DNA from: Gyromitra esculenta
Lineage: Eukaryota > Ascomycota > Pezizomycetes > Pezizales > Discinaceae
Assembly (NCBI GenBank): GCA_038503075.1
Contig: JBCAML010000008.1
Location: 1,488,001 to 1,552,000, forward strand
Reading direction: 5' to 3'
DNA: 64,000 bases
Under the pieces are notes generated by a model. It saw only the letters and a list, made by a program, of their open reading frames with translations, had not been told where the DNA came from and did not search any database. The position numbers and the translations under genes were made by a program. Every line of letters starts with the position of its first letter. Within the stretch, counting starts at the first letter, position 1. Positions 50,740-62,349 of this stretch are shown here, piece after piece.

Positions 50740-53317
50740 ATGAATCACCAGCACTATCCCGCCGTACCGCCTGCGGTTCCGAGCAGTGCTCAAATCCAGC
50801 GGAGGGATGATTCCATGAACGCTCGCATGTTTCATGCAGCAGCTTCAGCCTACTATGTGCCCCCACAACAACAACAGCAACAACCACATTTCCAATCACC
50901 ACCACCACATTTACACCCGCAACCAACACCTTCCCCGGTGGTGGTGCGGTCTCCTCATCCTCCGCCTCCGCAAGTTGCGAAACCCCCACCTCCAACGCCG
51001 CCTCCGCCTCCGCCTCCGCCTCCACCCCCGGCTCCAAGGCAACAATATCAACCTCCAGTATTTTGGCCCTGCCCTCTGCTTCGGTATATTTACATTGCTG
51101 ACAATTTTGTAAAGCTTCCATGGTACTCTGTTCCTGATGAACCTTTTCCTGCAAGGAGACGTCGTCGACGAAGAAGGTTGCCTACTCCTGCGCTTCCGGC
51201 TCCAGACACAATTCCAATTTCTACGCCTAGTTCTAAACCCGAAGAAAAGGCACCTCCAACTGTACCAGAAACAGTGGTCCCCCTCGCAATTACACAACCT
51301 CCTTCTTCCGCGTCAGATATACCAACCCCTATAAATACTCAACCTCCCTCTGAGGCTGGCTCTGTAAACACCTCAACCCCATTATCTACCGCCCCGCCTT
51401 CAGCTACCGCCACTTTCGTGCATAAAGTTGCTCCTGCCATCCCTATACCCGCCTTGCCCGCACTACCTGCAATTCCTATAATCAAAGCCAAGACCCCCGC
51501 GGTTAAAACAACTACTGTAAAGCCTGCTGAACCCAAGGAACTTAAAAAGGATGTTAGCGTTTCTACTGCGCCTTCGGAACCAGTATCAAAAGACGCTGCT
51601 CCAAAAGACACTCCCAGTGATACGACTCCAAAAAGCCTAGCTTCTCAAGATGCTGCATCAAAAGACGCGACTCCCACGGATGCCACTACGCTCCCAGCGC
51701 CACCCCTACCCCCGGTCCAAGCAAAATCATGGGCTGACCTGGTTAAGATCCCTGCGGCTAAAATTGCCGAGGGCCAACGCACAGTTGTAGTCAAAGCAAA
51801 TGGTGATGCAAATGGAAAGGTTCGGGGATCACTTGCAGAAATTTTGAATGTTTTTCAGCTTGCGCCAGAGCGTGCCATTTCTGCTCCCTTCCTTGAGCCG
51901 AGAGGTTTGGTTAATACCGGCAACATGTGTTTTATGAATGCTGTAAGTGGTAACCCTACTTACTCTAGTCATACGATTGTTTAGGCTAATAATATAATGT
52001 AGGTTTTGCAAGTGTTGGTGTTCTGCGGGCCGTTTTATTATTTTTTGGATCATCTCGGCAAACAGGTGGCCCATAGTTTCAAAGGGGACACACCTTTAAT
52101 TGATTCTATGTTAGTAATAAGCTCTTACCTATTTCGTCTCAGTACTTTTATTAATTCTTTCATCCTATAGGATTATGTTTATGCGTGAATTCCGTGTTCT
52201 TGGCCCTGCAACCACACCAACGCAGGCCTCAGCACTAAAAGCGCAAGACTTAGAATTGTTTGGCGAGCCATTTGTGCCAGAATTTCTATATGAAGTCATA
52301 CGCAATACCAAAAGTTTTGCACATATGAGGGTATGTTCAGCACTATCACTTTATATGAGTTCCCCTCTGGACAATTTATATTATTTAACTAACAATATAC
52401 AGAGAGGTCATCAACAAGATGCGGAGGAGTTCCTAGGATTTTTACTAGATGGTTTACACGAAGAAGCCGTCAAAGTGATGAGCAAGGGCGAACTCAACGG
52501 GACATCTCTGGCTAATGATTCTGATGCTGATGCCATGTCCGAAAGCCGCTGGCTCGAAGTTGGCCACAAGCAACGCACTGTCACAACACGAACCACTGAA
52601 ATTTCTGAGTCCCCTATCACTAAGATCTTCGGTGGGCTCCTCCGATCTGAATTCAAGGTTCCCGGCCTCAAGTCTTCCGTCACCCTGGAACCCTACACCC
52701 CACTCCAGCTCGACATTCAAGCCCCAGAAGTCCGTTCTGTGACCGATGCGCTCAAACATTTAACCGTCGCTGAACGCATCACTGGTGACTTTAACCCCCC
52801 TAAGGGTCCCAACGTCACTGCTACCAAGCAGGTCTTCATTGAGACACTCCCACCTGTTCTTATCTTGCACCTGAAACGTTTCCAGTATGACAACACAGGT
52901 GGTACTCAGAAAATCTGGAAACGAATTGGATATCCACTACAACTTGAGATCCCGCCAGAAGCAATGTCATATACCAAACGCGCCGGCCTCCCCGCGAAGT
53001 ACCGTCTTATCGGGGTTGTCTATCATCATGGAAAGTCTGCTAGTGGCGGGCATTACACGGTGGATGTGCAGCGGCAAGACGCGAAGAGCTGGATTAGGTT
53101 GGACGACACAGCGATCAAAAGGGTGCATAGCGATGAAGTGAAGATTGATGTGAAGGATCTGGGAGGCCAGATGGAAGGGGAGGGCGAGGAAGAGGAGTGG
53201 GTTAATGCGTGGGAGGAGGTGAGTGGAGGAAATAGCAATGGAGGAGGTGGAGGGGTACCGAGGTGGGGTGGGAGAGATGGGAAGGTGGCGTATATTCTTT
53301 TCTACCAAAAGCTTTGA
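50740..53317 (+). CDS. UBP3: ubiquitin-specific protease, Ubp3/USP10 type
   Basis: A deubiquitinase; Ubp3 in yeast acts with Bre5 in vesicle traffic, ribophagy and RNA polymerase II turnover. Exons 50740-51942, 52003-52109, 52171-52330 and 52403-53317 encode 794 residues. The first 390 residues are disordered, with Gln, polyproline (residues about 77-104) and an Arg run (PARRRRRRRR). The catalytic domain starts LVNTGNMCFMNAVLQVL (nucleophile Cys), has RGHQQDAEEFLGFLLDGLHEE, PPVLILHLKRFQYD, and the His box SGGHYTVDV, and ends VAYILFYQKL. All catalytic boxes are intact. The third intron (52331-52402) is 72 bp long, stop-free and in phase. The start is the first ATG of the open frame. Confidence 0.94.
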
Positions 53318-55489
53318 GATGGTGTACGGGTTTTTATTCCTTTTTCGCATTCGATTCTTGTGTTTAGTTCTTCTCCTTTCCTTTTTTTATTTTCTTTTTT
53401 ATTTCTCTTTTTTCTTCATTTTCTTTATTTCCTACCTCCCTCGGAGGGGTTTTACTTTTGTGCTTCCAGTAACACCCTAATCTGTACTGGACTCTAGGGT
53501 AAAACGGAGGGTTCCGAAAAAAGGTAGGGCAGGAGAGAATGGGAACAGGGAAAAGTGATTTGCGAAAAAAGGTCATTTCATGGCGGTACGTTTTTTTTCT
53601 TTGATGATTGAGATACTCGACGAGGATGAGTGGATGTATGATGTCGGCGGGCAGGGTTGGCTTTATTTGGGGCGTTGGAAGACGTAGGTGCAAAAAGTAA
53701 GAGCTTGAGGTGTAAATGAGGAGGGGTCGTGTTGGGTGGCTAGGCTGTAGAGTAGGTAAATAGTTTTTTAGCTCAAGGTATCTGTAAAATACTTTGAATA
53801 AAAATATGAGATTGGAGGTTGTAGTTTTGACTGTTTCCCCCGAGTTATGGACTGGGACTTTTGGTGAGCTCACGAACAATCACTCGCACCGTAAATCACA
53901 AGTGGGCACATGGATAGATAGATAGATAGATAGATATATCATTCTCGCATCCAACCCAAGTAAGCTCATAGCAGATTAGAGGCTAAATTTAGCCTAAGCT
54001 TTGTTAGTTCGGCGATGATGGGAAGAAAGAAAACTACCGAAAGCAAGGTTGGCTTCAGCAAACAAATTCCGTTCCCCGCAATAAGCTTCATTTGGCAGAT
54101 GCATGGCGGAGTATACCATAAGCATGAGTTAGGGTCCCATGAGTAGCGAATACTACACCACTACGAGGGTTCGAATCAGAACCCACGTCTCAGGCTGGCC
54201 AGCACGCCTGCCCCGGTTGCTCTATCTTCTCCATTTTAAGCTCCACTCCAAAAAACAACTACTCCCCTCCCATCCCCAGATGCCCTTCCTCAACACTACG
54301 AGGAAAGTTCACGATGCCTGTGGATGGCTCTTTCCTCCACCATTTTAGTGGAATCTTCCAGAATAGATCTATTACCAAAACGAATTTCTCAGCATACTTG
54401 AGACTTTGTTGACATCGCGGAGGGGAATCCAGTGCATATTTAAGAAAGAATTTCAGACCATATTTTATCACCAAAAATCCCTCTCTGAAAATAGGATATC
54501 TATTGCAATGTTACCTATACAACAATAGCTTAGGCTCAATGGCTAACATAGTTAAGTTGGATCGAATTCACTAATGAGCCATGGATACCCCGCTTCATTT
54601 CTTCTGATTTTCCCAGTAAAGAGGACTGATTCTGCCATGAGATCCACATGCGTGACAGGCAATGTGTTATTTCTAGCGTTATGAATACCGCATCGGTATT
54701 CATTAAACAACTAGGCTATGTTTGAAGTGGCCCATGTCTTTCCAGTGGAAGGGGGAGCCTCTGGGTTCTGTCCAACTATGGACGGTGGGTCACCAATATG
54801 GACGGCACTGTCGGGATCTCAAAGGCCAACGCACGCCGCAACAGGCTTCTCCTTCAGTCGAGTATCTACCAAGTTCTAGATCAGTACCTCCTTTCGTTGA
54901 ACCCAGATACATGAATTCTGCCAAACTCCAGACTCCTCGCCGATTAATTTATAGTACAACAGCCATAGGATCGCCGTATTTAATGAAAATCAATTAGGAA
55001 TTAACGACTGAATCCTTGATTCCATCTATCACCATTTGGAGGTGCCCATCGTGTTTTCGACCTGCTTCTCCGGTAGCATTTTCGCCAGTCAATATTCACG
55101 AACGTGAGAAGTTCCGGAGAACCAGTATTTGGGCACGATTCACCTGGGGACTGACATGTCGAGAGATTTAAGAGGGGCTATATGTGCACGATAGGTTTAA
55201 ACTGGGGTTGGCGCCTGGATCGAGGACGGCTGTTTGGGATAGGTTGTAAACGGAGTGTAGCTTTGGTCTCTGATTCGAATTATCCCGTTTCCGTAACATT
55301 TTGAGCATCATGAAAGCGAGATAACGTTAGGACGCGGCCACCGACCGGAGCGCTACGTAGGGCACTTACTCCAAATCGAGTGAGAAGATATGATCACTCG
55401 GGAGAGGAGAGGAGGCGAAGTCTTGAGTGATCGCGATCACACAAGAATGAAAGGCCTCAGTAATAGCGAATAATAAATCCGTCTAAAAA
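53318..55489. other. intergenic region, GATA microsatellite
   Basis: No gene is supported. The first part is T-rich 3' flank. A GATA tetranucleotide run is listed separately. I checked GGTTCGAATC at about 54169 as a tRNA T-loop and found no cloverleaf around it. Confidence 0.5.
53912..53935. repeat. (GATA)n microsatellite
   Basis: Six near-perfect GATA units directly followed by TATATC. Confidence 0.95.
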
Positions 55490-57125
55490 GCTGTAGGTGA
55501 CGGCTACACTTTGAACTTTTGCGAGAAGAAAAAAGAATCAGAAAAAGTAAAATTTCTAAACAAACTAGTTTTTCAGTCAATAAGGTATTAATAGAGGGTT
55601 AATAAAAACTCTATTCTACGAGAACGGTTGGAAGGCAACAAATCAAATATGTACCTAGTTAAAACCTTTTTTGTAAAAAAAATTTGAAGTAAAGAATGTG
55701 TATTTAATAGGGTATTAATTGATTTTATTTGAAAGAGCCATGTAGAAAGTTTATAGAAGATTAAATGTAATTAGTATATAAAAGTAATCCTAACTGTATA
55801 AAAAGCAAGTACTAATTTGAACAGCTTTTAAATATAAGTAAAAAGATATTTTTGAAACAATTACAAAATTATAAAAACACAATAAAGCTTAGTTCAAAGA
55901 TGTTGAGGAATTTGATGTGAAAAATTTGGTCAACTTTAAATAAACAAATAAAAATCACAAAAATTAATATTAATAAAGTTTAGTAAAGTACAACAACAAA
56001 TAATTTTTTGGCTCATACATTCAAATTCAAATTAGTTTTGATTTATTATTCCAAAAATTGTATTTATAACAAGTTTAATTATGTAGATAAAAGTTTGTCT
56101 TGAACAAGATTCTAGGGCTCTGCCCCAATAACATAGTGAAGTAATTACATAAACAAGCTAAACTAAATTAGGATTGACTTGAAACAATATAAAAGTCAAT
56201 AAGGTAAATTATATGTCTTGTGTTTTAGATTTTTCTAGAGTTAAATTTGAGAGTAAAAATTATTTACAAAAAACTATCCTCAATTTAATTGTTAACCTTG
56301 AATTAAGTATTTTTTAATTGAGTAACAATTTTATAAATAGGGTTTTATTAAAAGCTTTAAAATATTTAATAAAGGTTATTGCAAATAAACATATGGATGT
56401 TACTATTGTGTTTACCAAAATTATTATTTTGAAATTTGCAAAAAACAAGAAAAGAATTTAATTTTGAAGGCAGTATTGTAAAAGCAAGTAAATAATGTTT
56501 TAGAAACAAAACTAAATTATATTCACAATGTTATAGTAAAAATGAAGGAAAAAGTGAAGGAAAACATTTTAATTAAATAGATAGCTTTTTTAATTTTTAA
56601 TTTATACTCAAAACAATAACAATAAATTCAAAGCAATTATAGTTGATATACAATTTTACCATTTATTATAATTGTTTATTTGAAACATGTACAAATCTTA
56701 CTGCATTGAATAATTCTTTTTCATAATTTTGCTCAGTCAAATAATTTAAATAAACTAAAAGTTTTCAAATATTTTTTTAATAGCTTTAGAGTTCCACTAA
56801 CTTAGATATAAAAATGAAGTTGTTGTTTTTGGAATACAAGTGTACTAGTATTGTTAGATATTTATACTTAATATGGTTAATGAAAAATACTTTAGATATG
56901 TTCATTTGTGATATTTTGAAAGTGTAAATGAAAAATACCACATTTTGTTACTTAAAGATCAAGTATTTTTTATTTAACTCAAATTATTTCTCTTCAGTTC
57001 AATACATATGTCTTTATTTTATGATGTATTTTCATTTTCATTTTTTGTTTATATGTACTACTACTATAGAAATGTATCTTATTTTCAAATACTTCATTAC
57101 CTTTTTATTTACATCTGCTACCTGG
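55490..57125. other. AT-rich island of about 1.6 kb without genes
   Basis: By eye the G+C content falls to about a fifth to a quarter, against roughly 45% in the flanks, and both edges are abrupt. Only short frames exist. One GC-rich patch at about 56112-56125 (GGGCTCTGCCCC, a small inverted repeat) stands out. Possible origins are a repeat heavily mutated by repeat-induced point mutation, a nuclear copy of mitochondrial DNA, or a structural AT-rich element. I could not read any protein motif to decide between them. Confidence 0.75.
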
Positions 57126-57579
57126 TGAATTTCATCCTGGGTGAAGAGTATGTTGGGGGTTTTAGCTGTGACAGAAAAGGGGTACTCCTACAGAGTATTG
57201 TGTGACCCACAAATGGAAAATGGGGTGGCGGGTGGCGGGTATGCATGAGACTAGTGCTATGGGGTCTTCGGGGTTTCAAGAAAGTGACGACCTAGCTAAC
57301 ACAACCACCAGCATCAACATCTTGAAAGAAAACCCCTTGCGCAACACGGAAGCTCAGCGTTCCCCAAATAGGAGATCGCTTAATAATTCGCTTAACAATT
57401 CATTTACCGTGAATTTGGGCCCGAAAGCAACCTCTAAAACGGCATGCAGCGTGTTGCTTTGGAACTATCTCGTGAAACGGACGTATAAATAGTACTGATC
57501 AACCATACTGCACCAACGAAAAACGTCACTTGGTTTCGTAGAGAGCACTTCACCCGAAAGCCATCGATTGTCAAGTCAA

Positions 57580-60500
57580 ATGCCATTTGTTCCTTTTCTC
57601 GATACCGATATGGTCGACGCGCCCACCACTCCAGAACATGCGGCTCTCACGACCAATCCATTCAGCATCCCTCTGCGTGCCAACGGGCATGCAGATATCA
57701 CGTTCACCAACCCATATGATCCGTCGAAGAGCGGGCAGGGATCCCCGGCTGAGGATCAAATGGCCGCAGTGCCATGGACCACAGAAGGTTTCGCCAACAA
57801 TGACAATGAAGCGATTTATATGAAGACGGAGCGAAAGGATAAAGGGAAACAGAGACATATTGCACTTCCGGTGTCGAGCTTGAAGACTGGCCTCTGTTAC
57901 GACGTGCGTATGATGAATCATACACAGCTATTTGAGGAGGAGCACCCCGAGCAACCAAATCGTGTATTCGTTATATATAAGGCGCTCGTGGATGCTAAGC
58001 TCCTTGTTGATCCGAATCTCTCAGGGGTTTCAAAGGAGCCGGGGTTGATGATGCGGATAGGTGCAAGAGAGGTAGCACGGGAGGAAGTGTTGTTGGCTCA
58101 TTCCAAAGAACATTGGGAATATCTTGCTTCGACTGCTGGTACGTGATTACGGGATGATTTATTCCCTCATATTTTGGCCGGAAGAATAGTTTGATATCCT
58201 TTTTGATTTAACAAATTTTGACTTGCTCCTGCTGGTGCTATAGCAATGAGTTATAATGAGTTAAAGGACGCGTGGGAGGAGGGAGACTCTGTTTATTTTT
58301 CCGGGGATAGTTTTCTCTGTGGAAAGCTGTCCTGCGGCGGTGTAATCGAGACCGCCAAAGCCGTCGTCGACAGCAAAGTAAAAAATGCTATCGCCGTGGT
58401 ACGGCCCCCTGGTCATCATGCAGAACATGATAAACCGATGGGATTTTGTCTGTTCAATAATGTCTGCGTTGCTGCTCGGGTGATACAAAAAACTTACCCA
58501 GAAATTCGCAAAGTGTTAATATTAGACTGGTGAGCGTTGGAAACATTTTCCTGTAGTGATGAAACGCAGTGCTAATTTTGAGTGCTTGTGGAGGGATGTG
58601 CATCATGGTAGACCACACTCCCTATTCCACAAGTTTCCCCCCATGCTCACACTCTCGTAGGGAATGGAACACAAGAAATCTTCTATGATGACCCCTCGAT
58701 CCTATACATGTCAATACATAGATTTGATGGGGGAAGCTTTTACCCCGAAGGAGGAGCTGGCGATGTTGATAGATGCGGAGAGGGTAAGGGTGTAGGGATG
58801 TAAGTATACAGTACTCCGCTTCCTTCCTTATATTTCTTTGCTAAATTTCCAGGAATGTGAACATACCTTGGAACAGCATGGTTGGTGGTATGGGCGATGG
58901 AGACTATATGTATGCGTTCCAACGCGTGGTTATGCCAATTGCCCTAGAATTTAACCCAGACCTTGTCATTGGTAGGCATATTTGTCACAAGCGGATTGAA
59001 TTTTAGCTTACATATTTTAATAGTCTCTGCTGGATTTGATGCTGCTGCTGGAGATGAGCTCGGAAAATGCATGGTGACTCCAGCAGGGTATGCCCATATG
59101 ACACACATGCTGATGAGTCTTGCAAATGGAAAGATCGTAGTGTGTTTAGAGGTACGAAGCATCCTCCCAAGTGGTGGCTTCTGATACCAGAACTTATTTA
59201 TCTTGAACCATTTCTAGGGCGGATATAATCTGGACTCGATCTCCAAATCAGCCCTCGCAGTTACAAAGGTACTCATGGGAGAACCACCCGGAATGCTCCA
59301 TGATGGGGACAAAGTTAGAGAGTCAGCAATGAAAGATGTCGAGACCTGTGTCCGAATGCAATCGCGATATTGGCGATGCATGAGGCCCTATGAAGCTGGT
59401 AATTTTGCAATTTATGCTTTGGTTGAAATCCGTCTGATAAATGTAGAATATACAGAAAAGAGGGGAGAGTATAGGTTACATGGTAAGAATTCCTTCCTGA
59501 AATACCCAAGCTCAATACTGAAATCGTAGTTTTAAAAGACGTCATTCGATCGCATCAGTCGAAAACATTGTTTGAGAATTATAAAATGACGGAGTTGAGC
59601 ATCTTTAGAGATGTCATTTCAAAATCATTTGAAAATCAAGTTCTCGCAACGTAAGCTCCCAGTCGAACGTCCCCAATTCTATGGGAAATGATATTAACAC
59701 GTTTCCTGGGCGAAAGGACGGACTCTTATAAAGCTGAGACAATAGTCTTGCTTGTACATGACCCGTATGTAGCGACATAATCACTGAATAACTATCCACA
59801 GTATCTCTTGGTCTAATCATCCAGTGGCGTCTGTTTTGTGAGATACGAGTGAAAAGACCGTCGGTATGGGCACTCCTGGATTCCAATATAATAAACAGGA
59901 TTGCGCCTCACAACGCCTTGCTGGTACACTTTCTATTCACCTTCCCCTTTTCTATGTCTACTTCGTAATTTTTTGTATCACTAACCCATTACTCTTTGAG
60001 ATGTCGTTTCATCCGATATTCTAACATGGGGCTGCGGGCTAACGTCGATTGGGGTTGAAGGAAGATGTAGGGAAGATGTATATCGATTGGGCTATCAATA
60101 GAGGATTCGCAGTAGTTGACGTGAATATACCTCAGGCATTGACTCTAGAGGATGTATGTGCAATCTATGTCCCTTACTTTAGGAACTAGGAACTTACTCA
60201 AAAAGGGCGATTTGGCTAAGAAGAGGGAGTACGATATGATCAAGCAGACCGAAGAGATGTGTGTTTATCTTTGGGATAACTACATCGAGTAAGTTCTACT
60301 GGGGTTCAACTTAACTTATTTAGCTGTGCTGCCCTGTGGAGAGGAAGAGACTTATACTAACCGAATCTTATCGTTTAGGATCGCTGACGCTAAGAACATC
60401 ATCCTCATAGGAGTTGGCGATGCCTTTGTCGGTATTTTATACTTGCTTGCAAATCGAGGTAGTGCACCCCCGCGGTAGGCTTGCTTGTGGGTTTGCAGAA

Positions 60501-60878
60501 CTAATCTCAATATTAAATCCTATTAGAATGTCGTGAGCGTGTTAGGGGGGTCATCAGCGTAGTTGGCGACGAAAATAGCGCCCGCGCCATCATGACTGGG
60601 ATCCACGGTGATACACTTCTCGACTGGTACTTCCAGGCAAGTGGCTACCAAAATCTTAGGTCAATTAGCCGCAACTCTACTGACATGATCTACTTGGTTA
60701 GAACTCCTTCATCGTCTGCTCCAAGGATCACGGCATCTGGGAAAAAACACAAAAAAGGGGGAGAAAAAAGTTTGGCTCACTCCGTAGAGCCACTGCCAAC
60801 ACACTCCAGGACGTGCTTCGCGAGAGCTACGATGATATAGTAGATTGGATTGCAGCAAAGGTCCCTCCCGCTCCCTAA
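57580..60878 (+). CDS. HDA1: class II histone deacetylase, HDA1/Clr3 type with Arb2 domain
   Basis: A zinc-dependent lysine deacetylase of nuclear chromatin, acting in gene silencing. Sixteen exons: 57580-58138, 58244-58529, 58594-58607 (14 nt), 58661-58799, 58853-58971, 59024-59151, 59218-59398, 59447-59482, 59530-59650, 59717-59764, 59857-59923, 60061-60153, 60206-60288, 60379-60458, 60527-60636, 60702-60878; 746 residues. Active-site marks are RPPGHHAEH (about 240), LDWDVHHGNG (about 280), [10 protein letters not shown] (about 374) and GGYNLD (about 416). The C-terminal Arb2 domain has [39 protein letters not shown] and a final [10 protein letters not shown]. The last intron uses a GC donor. 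Exon 8 can start at 59447, 59456 or 59468 without changing frame. Apparent stops in raw frames all fall inside introns, so the gene looks intact. Confidence 0.9.
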
Positions 60879-61837
60879 CCGGAACCTTCCTCCACCCCGG
60901 GACCGTGTAGGATTTGTCCCCATTACAATTTTTGTAAAACTATATTACTCGGATTATGATTCCCTCGAATATTCTCTTTTTTGCTAAGGTTCCTGCCTGT
61001 GACGGACTCAGTGGTGTTGGTATCCCTTTTTTCTTGTTCGCGGAGCATTCGGCGGGTATCAGTTTAATTTGACCTTTTTTTCTTTCGTATCCTTATTATA
61101 GTAAATTATCGTGGTTTGAAATAGAAATGGAAAGAGATCAATACGAAAGAAAAGTTTAAACTTATAGTAGGACAGTGTAGAATGAGAAAACTAGTGTGGG
61201 GCAAGAACAAAGTGTTTTATTTCTAGAAGATTGACTACATGTAGGTCTCAATACAAATAGTAGTGAGTTAAAATAACACTGCGGAATGATACGGCCGCAG
61301 AAAGAGTGACTGGATATGTCTATGCCCTAGCTAGAATAGTGATAATAATTGTAACTCATGGCTATGCTATTGACCGCATCGTGTTCTGGGAGTATCTCGT
61401 GTTGGAGGCTTGTCTTGGGTCAATAGATTTTTGATAACTAGAACGAGCTTATTCTGTTGGACAAACTGCTATCCGTGTAGCAGCAGCTTCCGCTTGTGTC
61501 TCATCCTCCACCAAGCCAACCAGTCCGAGTAGCAAGTGATAATATGTGATTGTGATAACAGGGATTGGGTACTCTTTGTCAAAGTAAAGACTCACGTGCA
61601 TATCATGTGATCGGCTATACAATATCCCGGCGCGGATGATTGGTTGTACCGACTCGGATAGAATGTTATACGCGGTGCAATATAATAGTGCGGGGAACGA
61701 TAGTAAGCAACAAGATCGAGATGGATTTTACTTAAGTACGGGGTATAGGAGTAGTTCTGGTTATCATCAATATCATTCTGTATCTCCCTCATACCAGCTA
61801 TCCTGTTTACCCGCTGTCCTGTGCCTATATTTTATTA
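60879..61837. other. HDA1 3' flank and probable copia 5' LTR
   Basis: The first few hundred bases are the 3' flank of HDA1, with a TACATGTA palindrome at 61236. Because a primer-binding site follows at 61838, the sequence before it should be the 5' LTR of a Ty1/copia element. I cannot fix its left edge: no clean TG...CA border or second copy is visible. Confidence 0.4.
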
Positions 61838-61849
61838 GGTTATGAGCCC
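61838..61849 (+). other. retrotransposon primer-binding site (tRNA-Met anticodon region)
   Basis: GGTTATGAGCCC is complementary to the anticodon stem-loop of methionine tRNA (GGGCTCATAACC). Copia-class elements are known to prime reverse transcription with the 5' half of initiator tRNA-Met cut in the anticodon loop. It lies about 100 bases before the gag start, the expected place. Confidence 0.65.
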
Positions 61850-61947
61850 GGATCGTGACGAGTTAAACAGAAGACTTTCGCTGACGACTAAGAGGCTAGA
61901 CCACCGACTAAATATCACGATCCATATCTTTTGATCTACTCGAAAAG

Positions 61948-62320
61948 ATGACCTCCCACGAACGCATTCCCACTTTATCCGTCAAACTCTCCGGGCAAAG
62001 TGACTACGTCGATTGGCGGGACGCAGCCGAAGCCATGCTTGACTACTACGATATTCTCAAAACAGTTGATGGCACCACCAAACCTCCTGTTGCACTTGTT
62101 GCAGCTGCCAGCTCCACGGTACCTGCCACCGAGGAAACCGCCTACCAAGAGAAGAAACTTGCCTATGAGAAACAAAACAAGTGAGCAAGAGCGTTCATCA
62201 TCCACAACATCTAGCGCGATGTCCACAGATCCATGGCTAAATCAAAAATTGCTAGCGAAATGTGGAAGTCTCAAGGAGCGGGTTTCTTGTCAAGCTCTCG
62301 AGTATCCCGCGAGATGAGCA
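61948..62320 (+). pseudogene. broken Ty1/copia gag remnant
   Basis: The 78 codons from the ATG at 61948 read like the N-terminus of copia gag, a structural retrotransposon protein: KLSGQSDYVDWRDAAEAMLDYYD, then KTVDG and a Thr/Ala/Pro-rich linker, AYQEKKLAYEKQNK. (Blocks quoted in part.) After a TGA the same frame continues with gag-like ARAFIIHNI, a TAG, then RSMAKSKIASEMW, followed by a one-base frame change (SLKERV). The stops and shift show that the copy is dead, and it ends where LTR-like repeats begin. No protease, integrase or reverse transcriptase follows. Confidence 0.7.
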
Positions 62321-62349
62321 GTGTTTCATGGATTGACTTAGGGAGTGAA

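Noticed and set aside
54160..54200. GGTTCGAATC as a tRNA T-loop
   Set aside because: No acceptor, D or anticodon stems can be drawn around it.
56900..57200. Open frames in the AT-rich island
   Set aside because: Phe/Tyr/Ile-rich strings are what AT-rich DNA gives by chance.
59521..60060. HDA1 as a pseudogene because of stops after QVLAT and HDPYVAT
   Set aside because: Both stops fall within introns with good GTAAGC and GTATGT donors; splicing restores VLATTDSYKAE and LLVHDPP, and the whole Arb2 domain then reads in frame.
60702..60840. C-terminus reading through to a Ser/Lys-rich end
   Set aside because: This comes from ignoring the GC-AG intron; the spliced frame gives a family-like end to the Arb2 domain.
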